A stretch of DNA of 52,328 bases from the NCBI GenBank assembly GCA_017538105.1, contig JAFYJN010000025.1, forward strand, positions 1-52,328, read 5' to 3'. Source of the stretch: Prevotella sp. Its GTDB lineage: Bacteria; Bacteroidota; Bacteroidia; Bacteroidales; Bacteroidaceae. The notes beneath the pieces were generated by a model. The model was not told where the DNA came from, ran no database searches, and saw only the letters and a program-made list of their open reading frames with translations. Positions 45,902 through 52,328 of this stretch are shown here, in pieces; within the stretch, counting starts at the first letter, position 1, and every line of letters begins with the position of its first letter. The position numbers and the translations under genes are program-made.

Positions 45902-46702
45902 ATGAGAAAGACAATCTTTTTCTTGTTCCTCATGCTGATGACGGTGGCTTGCTCGCAACGAAAAGAGACAGACATCACACCCGTTTCGATCGACCAGTCT
46001 TCGGACACGCTGCGCACGGAATCCATAAGCCATGAGTTGGAAAACGCCACTGGGCACTGCGAGGTGGCGTTCGACTGGCCCGTGGCGGGTTCGCCAGCAT
46101 TGCTAAAGGCGCTACGCGAATACATCGTCACGGCGTTGTACGATGGCGGCTACAGCAGTCTGCCCACGAACCCCGACTCGCTGGCTACGCTCTGGTGCGA
46201 ACGCAAATTGGCTTCGTTCGAGCAGTCACTCTCCGACATGAAGATACGGGTGAACAGTCCTGGTGAGGCTCCCGAAGAAGGTATCAAGATTTTAAAGGCG
46301 TGGGAGAACGACGCGTTGGTGACCTATGAGGTGAGCGGCTTCTCATACTTCACAGGCGGCGGTCGGGGCACCTTCGGCACCCGTGGCGCCACATTCCGCA
46401 AACGTGACGGTCACCGCTACGGCAAGGAGATTCTCAAAAACGAGGATGACCACCTTCACGCGCTGATGATTGTCGGACTGATGCGCTTTTTCGAGGTGAC
46501 GGACACCAATGCGCTGAAACAGAAACTGACCATCGCACCCGACATGTTACCCATGCCCGCTTATCCTCCCTATCTGTTGGCCGACGGACTACGATTCCAA
46601 TACAATGTGTACGACATCTGCCGATTCGATGACGGGGACCCCTGGTTCTCCATCGACAGGGAGGATATCAAGCCGTATCTGAATATTGAGACCTCCCCCT
46701 AA
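45902..46702 (+). CDS. DUF3298/RsiV-like lipoprotein
   Basis: ATG at 45902 begins a lipoprotein signal (MRKTIFFLFLMLMTVAC, Cys17). The 266-residue product has a DUF4163/DUF3298-type layout: VAFDWPVAGSPALLKALREYI early, TYEVSGFSYFTGGGRGTFGT in the middle (the family's YxGGAHG-like word) and DGHRYGKEILKN after it. Such domains occur in RsiV, which binds lysozyme, and in many uncharacterised periplasmic lipoproteins. The last residues and stop codon are supplied by a C-rich palindromic element. It precedes the TPR-CHAT gene by 70 bp and may be cotranscribed with it. Confidence 0.8.
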   Translation: MRKTIFFLFLMLMTVACSQRKETDITPVSIDQSSDTLRTESISHELENATGHCEVAFDWPVAGSPALLKALREYIVTALYDGGYSSLPTNPDSLATLWCERKLASFEQSLSDMKIRVNSPGEAPEEGIKILKAWENDALVTYEVSGFSYFTGGGRGTFGTRGATFRKRDGHRYGKEILKNEDDHLHALMIVGLMRFFEVTDTNALKQKLTIAPDMLPMPAYPPYLLADGLRFQYNVYDICRFDDGDPWFSIDREDIKPYLNIETSP

Positions 46703-46724
46703 CCCCCTCCCAAGGAAGGGGAAC
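46691..46724 (+). repeat. C-rich palindromic element providing a stop codon
   Basis: ACCTCCCCCTAACCCCCTCC followed by CAAGGAAGGGGAA. The TAA within the element ends the lipoprotein gene. Confidence 0.75.
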
Positions 46725-46772
46725 TCATAAATATAAAAACTTGCGAACTCAAGAACTCATCATTTATCCATC

Positions 46773-49700
46773 ATGAAAAATACACTCTTCATTATTTGTT
46801 TTAGCTTCTTCACCATTACTGCCTTTGCACAGGAGAATACCTCTGTGCAAAAGCTGAACCAAGCCGTGGAAGCCGCCAACCAGAAAGAATGGCCGACGGC
46901 GGTGGCACTGGCCCGCGAGGCACTGGCGATGATGGAAAGCGATGCCGACAAGCAAGAGTGTTCGTGCATCCTGGCACAGCTGCTCGCCCTGCAGTCGAGT
47001 GACGAATGGAACAAGGGTGACAGCACAGTGGCCTTCACGCATATCAACGAGGCAGCAGAGCTATGTCCCGGGAATGACTTCGTGCAGTTGCACTGGCAGA
47101 TGCAACACCTCATGAAAAGCATTGGAATAGGTAAGGCTGCCGGTCATCAGGAAGAAGAGAAATACTTGAAAGCCACCATTGAACGGGCACAAGCACTCGG
47201 TATTGCCAACGAGAGGTTGCGCAACGAGCTATCGCTCATCTATATCGGATATGGAATGGCGGCACGCGAGAAGAACGCTTACGAAGAAGCCATCCCGTGG
47301 TTCGAACTGGCCATCGCCACCGCCGACAAAGACAGCAAGGAATGGCTATTGGCGGAGACGAGCCTGGGCGGTACCTACTCGTCATGGGCACAGGACACGG
47401 AGATACGAACGAATGACTTCGACCGTGTCATCAGTCTGAGTCAGGAGGCGCAGGAACATTACCTCATCGGTGGCAAGCGCGACCGTGCCATCAAGGAATA
47501 TTCCCGTCAGGCTGAAATCCTCTCCAAGAAAGGAGACTATAACCAGGCCGTGGCACTGCTGCAAGGGGCGTTGGGCCTCTGCGGCAACGACAGCACATGG
47601 TTGCGTCCTAAGGCCGAGCTGCATCAGACTCTCGGCGAGATGCAGGTGGAGCATGACGCCTATCAGCAGGGACTGGCCCACATGGAAGAGGCATACCGTC
47701 TGTTCTCACAAGAAGGCGACGGTAAACGGTGTGCCGCCGTGGCGTTGAAGATGAACAGCATCTACACTTACGACATCAAAGACGACGAGAAAGCGGAGTT
47801 CTGGTTGGCCCGTCAGGTGGAGGGACTGCAACAGTCGAAAGAGGTGGGTATGCCCTCCGGCACATGGATACAACTGATGCCCGACTACCTAAAAGGCATG
47901 GAAGCGATATACAAGAAAGGGCAACCCGAGGAAGGTCTCGCCATCGCCAATGACCTGATAGCCCGCGCCAACGAGATGGAAGGGCTCGCTCCCGACAGGA
48001 AAGCCGATTTCTACACCATGGCGGGAGGGGCAGCTATCAAAATGAAGAAGCCGGCAGAGGCGGAGCAATATTTCAAACAGGCGCTTGCACTGCTTGAAGA
48101 GGCCGGGCCAGCGGGCGAGAGTGACCTGAGCAAAGTGTGGACATTCCTGAGCAACACCCAACAACAACAGGGCAAGATGGAAGAGGCTGTGCGCAGCAGC
48201 AACTATGCCGTGGAGACGGCGGAACGGTATTTCGGACCGACACACAGCACCACCATCGATGCCTACAGCATGCGTGCCAACATGAACGGATTTGCAGGTC
48301 ATGGTGACGCGGCGGCAAAGGATATCGCCCACTGCTTCGACATCATCCGCGACAACGTGATGAAAAACTTCGTGTTCATGACCAGCGAAGAACGTGCCGC
48401 CTATTGGAAAGTACACCAGACCACCATCGCGTTGATGCCCGCATATGCCCATAAGTTAGGTCTTTGGAACACACCTTTTACCACCACTCTCTACGACGAG
48501 CAGCTGCTCTCGAAGGGTCTGCTCCTATCGGCAGAGAGTGCCCTGCAACGTACCATCGACGCCTCGCCCGCACTGCGCAAGACATACGACGAGATTCACG
48601 CCCTGAAGATGAAAGCCATGGACGGCAGCACGCCGACCGCCGAGGCGGTGGCCGCCACGCTCGAGGCCTCGCGTAAGGAACGTGAGATGGGACAGGCCGC
48701 AGCGGAGATGAACACCTATCTCAACTTCCTCAACGTGAGGGCAGCCGACATCCGCACCCATCTGAAAGCCGATGAGGCAGCCGTGGAACTGCTCGACTAC
48801 CGCGTGGGGAAGGACAGTGTGATGTATGGAGCACTGGTGCTTCGCCGCGACTGGCCGGAAGCCAGGTTGGTTCCGTTGTTTGAACAGCGGCAGTTTGGCA
48901 ACACCATGGACACGGACATCTATACCAATGCCACGATGACGAAGATGGTGTGGCAGCCTCTTATCGATGCTCTGGGCACCAGCGTAAAGACCATCTATTT
49001 CGCCCCGAGCGGACAACTGCACCAAGTGGCTATCGAATCGATGTGCGACGAACAGGGACAACCCATGAGCGAACGCTATCAGCTGCACCGTATGTCATCG
49101 ACCCGATGGCTCGCCATGTCGCGTGAACACCATGACAGCCACACCGCCACGCTCTTCGGTGGCATCGACTACAGCGGCTATGCCGGCAGCGGAGTGACCA
49201 CCTACACACGCGGTGCCAAAACAGGCATATCCCCCCTGCCCTACACAGTGAAGGAGATTGCCGATATCGCCACACAGCTGCAAGGACGTTTCACCGTTGA
49301 AAAACGTGAGGCCATGGAAGGGAGTGAGGCGAGTATGCAGGCGCTCTCCTCCCACGCACCGGTGGTGCTCCATATCGCCACCCACGGCTTTTTCATCGAC
49401 GACCCCAACCGTATTCCCAACATTCTGAAAAACTCGTTGGGACTCACCGGACAGGAGACCAACGAGGAACTGTCGCTGAAATTGAGCGGACTGATATTCG
49501 CAAAGGTGGGTGACGACGGCATCGTCACCGCTGCTGAACTGGCCGACTACGACCTGTCGGGCACCGACTTGCTGGTACTCTCGGCTTGCGAGACGGGTCT
49601 GGGCGCACTGAAAACCGACGGTGTGTTCGGGTTGCAGCGTGGTTTCAAGAAAGCGGGTGTGGGAAGCATCATCATGAGTCTGTGGAAGGTGGACGATGAA

Positions 49701-49847
49701 GCTACACAACGTATGATGACCCTGTTCTATGACCATTGGCTGAAATCGGGCGACAAACGGCAAGCTTTCCTCGAAGCACAGCGTACCATCCGCAAGGAAT
49801 TCCCCGACCCACTCTACTGGGCGGCCTTTATCCTGTTGGAAGAGTGA
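46773..49847 (+). CDS. Secreted TPR-CHAT caspase-like protein
   Basis: The 1024-residue protein has a signal peptide (MKNTLFIICFSFFTITAFAQ), so it acts outside the cytoplasm. Residues about 25-500 are diverged TPR helices (WPTAVALAREALAMME, YEEAIPWFELAIATADKD, AEQYFKQALALLEEAG). A linker of about 200 residues is followed by the CHAT domain, with His871 in HIATHGFF and Cys939 in SACETG. It ends with GVFGLQRGFKKAG, SLWKVDDEATQRM and YWAAFILLEE. CHAT proteins are separase/caspase-like proteases; TPRs usually bind partners or regulate activity. Both catalytic residues are present. It is a paralogue of the 1-2388 protein but lacks that gene's in-frame palindromic insertions. The nearby DUF3298 lipoprotein and M15 peptidase suggest an envelope role. 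Confidence 0.92.
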   Translation: MKNTLFIICFSFFTITAFAQENTSVQKLNQAVEAANQKEWPTAVALAREALAMMESDADKQECSCILAQLLALQSSDEWNKGDSTVAFTHINEAAELCPGNDFVQLHWQMQHLMKSIGIGKAAGHQEEEKYLKATIERAQALGIANERLRNELSLIYIGYGMAAREKNAYEEAIPWFELAIATADKDSKEWLLAETSLGGTYSSWAQDTEIRTNDFDRVISLSQEAQEHYLIGGKRDRAIKEYSRQAEILSKKGDYNQAVALLQGALGLCGNDSTWLRPKAELHQTLGEMQVEHDAYQQGLAHMEEAYRLFSQEGDGKRCAAVALKMNSIYTYDIKDDEKAEFWLARQVEGLQQSKEVGMPSGTWIQLMPDYLKGMEAIYKKGQPEEGLAIANDLIARANEMEGLAPDRKADFYTMAGGAAIKMKKPAEAEQYFKQALALLEEAGPAGESDLSKVWTFLSNTQQQQGKMEEAVRSSNYAVETAERYFGPTHSTTIDAYSMRANMNGFAGHGDAAAKDIAHCFDIIRDNVMKNFVFMTSEERAAYWKVHQTTIALMPAYAHKLGLWNTPFTTTLYDEQLLSKGLLLSAESALQRTIDASPALRKTYDEIHALKMKAMDGSTPTAEAVAATLEASRKEREMGQAAAEMNTYLNFLNVRAADIRTHLKADEAAVELLDYRVGKDSVMYGALVLRRDWPEARLVPLFEQRQFGNTMDTDIYTNATMTKMVWQPLIDALGTSVKTIYFAPSGQLHQVAIESMCDEQGQPMSERYQLHRMSSTRWLAMSREHHDSHTATLFGGIDYSGYAGSGVTTYTRGAKTGISPLPYTVKEIADIATQLQGRFTVEKREAMEGSEASMQALSSHAPVVLHIATHGFFIDDPNRIPNILKNSLGLTGQETNEELSLKLSGLIFAKVGDDGIVTAAELADYDLSGTDLLVLSACETGLGALKTDGVFGLQRGFKKAGVGSIIMSLWKVDDEATQRMMTLFYDHWLKSGDKRQAFLEAQRTIRKEFPDPLYWAAFILLEE

Positions 49848-50300
49848 AAGACCCACCCCGACCCCTCCCCAAGGGAGGGGGAGGGAAAGGGAAGAGTAGA
49901 AAATACCCACCCCCGACCCCTCCCCAAGGGAGGGGAGGGAAAGGGTGGTAAAAGAAGATAAATGGAGTATAAGGGGGAGTTATAGGAGGAAGTTATAAAA
50001 GGAAGTTAAGCACTTCGTGCTGGACAATAGCTTGGAAGGGTAAAAGGGTAAAAAGGGTAAAAAAGTAAAAAAATAAAAAGGTAAAAAAGTAAAAAGGTAA
50101 AAAAGTAAAAGTTGTGGGCGGAGTAATGTCCATTTTAACTTCCAATTTAACTTCCATGAGCGAAGCGAATTAACTCCCATTTTAACTCCCTATTAAAAAA
50201 CTTCCAATTTAACTCCCATGAGCGAAGCGAATTAACTTCCATTTTAACTTCCTATTAAAAAACTTCCAATTTAACTCCCTATTAAACAAAAACTTCCATT
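49848..50300 (+). repeat. C-rich palindromes and composite 3'-UTR-type module
   Basis: Palindromic elements lie at 49850-49884 and 49912-49938. Then come GGAAGTTAAGCACTTCGTGC, about 80 bp of GGTAAAA units, the core GTGGGCGGAGTAATGTCC at 50114-50131 and two ATGAGCGAAGCGAATTAACT segments (about 50155 and 50218). There is no gene in this 450-bp stretch. Confidence 0.85.
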
Positions 50301-50306
50301 TTGAGA

Positions 50307-50336
50307 TTGATGTTTGGAAATAAATAACTAAATTTG
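50307..50336 (+). promoter_or_regulatory. Promoter of the M15 peptidase gene
   Basis: TTG at 50307-50309 and TAAATTTG at 50329-50336, 19 bp apart; the ATG follows 7 bp later, so the leader is very short and excludes the repeat module. Confidence 0.55.
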
Positions 50337-50343
50337 TAGCGCA

Positions 50344-51162
50344 ATGAAAAAAATATATCTTTTTGGAATAGGATTGCTGCTGGTGGGGCTGCCCCTGCTG
50401 TCTTGCAGCTTAGCCGCTGCCGACGATAAGGGCAACAATAGCTCTGAGGATCAAACGGTGGCAACAGAGAGTACAACAGTAAAGACAGATGGAACGACAG
50501 CTGCCACTGAAGACCTCACCACCCCATTGCGCCAATGGAAAGCCGGCACCGTGGTGACGGCAGAGGCCGTGCGTGCCTTCGGCATCGAGAACTGCTTCCA
50601 GGTGGAAAACATCAGCGACGCGCTGTTCGCCCGAATGCAGGGGAAATCATATCCCAAAGGATGTACCGTTCCGCGCAGTGACCTGCGCCACCTGAAAGTG
50701 TTACATGTGGACAAAGACGGGAACATCAAGATTGGTGAGATGGTATGCAACAAAGCCATCGCCCAGGACCTAAAGGAGATATTCCGCACGTTGTATGACA
50801 ACCGTTACCCCATAGAGCGGATGGTGCTCATAGATGAATACAACGCCAACGACGACCTGTCGATGCGTGACAACAACAGTTCCTGCTTCTGTTACCGTAA
50901 GGTGATGGGCACAAAAAACCTCTCCAAGCATGCCCGTGGTCTGGCTGTTGACATCAACACGCTGTATAACCCCTGGGTACACACGCTAAACGGTAAACGA
51001 GCAGTGGACCCCGCTACGGGAGCACCTTACGCCGACCGTACGAAGAAATTCCCCTACAAGATAGAACAGGGCGACCTCTGCTACCGACAGTTCATCGCAC
51101 ACGGCTTCCGCTGGGGCGGTGCCTGGCGCAGCAGCAAGGACTATCAGCATTTTGACAAGTGA
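50344..51162 (+). CDS. M15-family (VanY-like) metallopeptidase lipoprotein
   Basis: The 272-residue product has a lipoprotein signal (MKKIYLFGIGLLLVGLPLLSC, Cys21), then a Thr-rich linker (about 30-60) and a D-Ala-D-Ala peptidase-like domain. Zinc-binding residues are His196 and Asp203 in SKHARGLAVDIN and His269 in KDYQHFDK at the very end. HGFRWGGAW before it is also family-typical. These enzymes cut peptidoglycan peptides in the envelope. Compared with the minimal M15C form it has an extra N-terminal part (about 60-120). The RHS fragment begins directly after its stop. Confidence 0.87.
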   Translation: MKKIYLFGIGLLLVGLPLLSCSLAAADDKGNNSSEDQTVATESTTVKTDGTTAATEDLTTPLRQWKAGTVVTAEAVRAFGIENCFQVENISDALFARMQGKSYPKGCTVPRSDLRHLKVLHVDKDGNIKIGEMVCNKAIAQDLKEIFRTLYDNRYPIERMVLIDEYNANDDLSMRDNNSSCFCYRKVMGTKNLSKHARGLAVDINTLYNPWVHTLNGKRAVDPATGAPYADRTKKFPYKIEQGDLCYRQFIAHGFRWGGAWRSSKDYQHFDK

Positions 51163-51164
51163 TA

Positions 51165-52328
51165 ACCCTGGCCCAAGGAAGGGGAGACCCATGTGGCGGC
51201 TGGCCGACGGCCATTGACAACGGGACGTTCCAGGAACGCCTGCACTATGCCGACGGCCTGGACGGCGGATGCTGGAACGGCAACATAAGCACCGTGAAGT
51301 GGAAGACGGACGGCAGCACCTTCTGGCAGGGGTACAACCTGAAGTACGACGGCTGCAACAGGCTTTACAGTGCCGCCTACGGCTCGGGGGACAACCTCAC
51401 GAGCGAGAGGGACTACTTCAGCGAGTATGCGGACTACGACTGCAACGGCAACGTCACGAACCTCAGGCGGCGCGGCCTGACAGACAACCTGCACGGCAGT
51501 TTCGGGCTGGTGGACAACCTCTTCATGACATACACGGGCAACAGGCTCACGAGCGTGCGCGACAGTGCCTCGCACCTGTACTATGCTGGTGCCACTGACT
51601 TCGACGGGATGACGGGGGAGAACCCGCTGACCTACGACGCCTCGGGCGCGCTCACGAGCGACGCGGGGCGCGGGATGGCGAGGATAGACTACGACCTCTG
51701 CGGCAACCCCGTGCGCATACAGTTCACCGACGGCAGCGTGACGAGGTACATCTACAGCGCGGCGGGCGAGAAACTGCGCGTGACGCACCTCACGGCGGTG
51801 CCGAACATCACCGTCCCCATCGGTACGGCCAGGGAACTGGCACCGTCGGAGATACTGGCCGCGGACTCCACCGACTACCTGCTCGACGGTACGCTCACGC
51901 TGAGGAACGGGCGAATAGACAGGTACCTGTTCGACGAGGGTTACTGCCAGGCATCAAAGGTTCCCTCCAATCCCGCCAAGGATAAGTTCGTCTTCTACTA
52001 CTACGACCGTGACCATCTCGGAAGCGTCCGTCAGGTCATCATTGCCAACGGCACCGACAAGGGAACCGTCGCGCAGAGGATGAACTACTATCCCTCCGGC
52101 CTGCAGTTCTGCGACGGCACGACGGACGGCGACAAGCAGTTGCGAAGGTACAACGGCAAGGAACTGGACAAGATGCACGGGCTGAACACCTACGACTACG
52201 GCGCGAGGCAGTACAACCCCGTCACCGCACGCTGGGACAGGATGGACCCGCTGTGCGAGAAATACTACGACATCAGTCCGTATGCGTATTGTGGTGGTAA
52301 TCCGATGAACTTTATTGATCCGGATGGA
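51165..52328 (+). CDS. RHS-repeat core fragment, no start and open at window end
   Basis: The frame is open from right after the M15 stop to the window edge (388 codons), with no plausible start codon, signal or promoter; a degenerate C-rich palindrome lies at the left edge. The product has YD-type repeats (LKYDGCNRLYSAAYGSGDN, YDCNGNVTNLRRRG, YDLCGNPVRIQFTDGSVTRY) and the conserved RHS core end (YYYDRDHLGSVRQV, GLNTYDYGARQYNP, RWDRMDPL, NPMNFIDPDG). RHS proteins form a shell around a C-terminal toxin that would begin just past the window. High GC and frequent AGG/CGC arginine codons set it apart from its neighbours. It may be a displaced RHS tip or the remnant of a full gene. Confidence 0.85.

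Overview
The window comes from a Bacteroidales bacterium, most likely Prevotella or a close relative. The evidence is: (i) secreted proteins ending in the Prevotella-style tail of the form YxLxGxxV...KGxYIxNGxKVVxK (6304-11637 and 34650-36476; a diverged form in 2532-4361), used with type IX secretion; (ii) Bacteroidetes promoters (-7 box TAnnTTTG, often with TTG/TTTG about 20 bp upstream) in front of many genes; (iii) families typical of the phylum (DUF5053, BspA-type LRR, RhuM, TPR-CHAT proteins). No rRNA, tRNA or CRISPR array was seen.

Layout. 1-6.2 kb: the 3' part of a TPR-CHAT caspase-like protein, a PKD-domain secreted protein, a CBM9-like protein and an L,D-transpeptidase-like protein. 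6.3-11.6 kb: a 1777-residue secreted multidomain pectinesterase. 11.8-17.5 kb: a four-gene minus-strand cluster rocD-ctlX-pruA-arcA that can convert arginine through citrulline, ornithine and glutamate semialdehyde to glutamate. 17.8-20.3 kb: a GH9 glucanase. 20.4-32.7 kb: a type I restriction-modification island (rhuM remnant, hsdR, hsdM, a DUF1016/YhcG nuclease, hsdS) followed by four small accessory genes, a tyrosine recombinase and two silent hsdS cassettes bearing exact inverted repeats. It looks like a DNA-inversion (phase-variable) specificity locus. 32.8-34.5 kb: mobile-element-like genes (DUF5053, HigA-like antitoxin, replication-like DUF6291-type protein). 34.6-39.6 kb: a CE1 esterase, a small lipoprotein and an S8 protease. 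39.7-44.1 kb: a visibly AT-richer accessory stretch with small proteins, a YqiA-type hydrolase, a frameshifted BspA-type LRR gene and two unknown proteins. 44.2-51.2 kb: tryptophanase with a long leader holding a 24-codon ORF, a DUF3298-like lipoprotein, a second TPR-CHAT protein and an M15 peptidase. 51.2 kb to the end: an RHS core fragment without a recognisable start.

The gaps between genes carry several unusual repeat families. A C-rich palindromic element (core CCCCTCCC-CAA-GGGAGGGG) recurs after many stop codons and also lies in frame inside the first CHAT gene. A composite module of (GGTAAAA)n, then GTGGGCGGAGTAATGTCC, then ATGAGCGAAGCGAATTAACT-type segments follows stop codons in the sense direction (clear core at three loci, degenerate at a fourth). 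These repeats and the hsdS shuffling locus are the most notable things in the window.

Functionally, pectinesterase, GH9, CE1 esterase and CBM9-like proteins fit a plant-polysaccharide degrader. The arginine cluster and tryptophanase indicate amino-acid catabolism releasing ammonia and indole. The hsd island, orphan antitoxin and RHS fragment are defence, conflict and mobile cargo.
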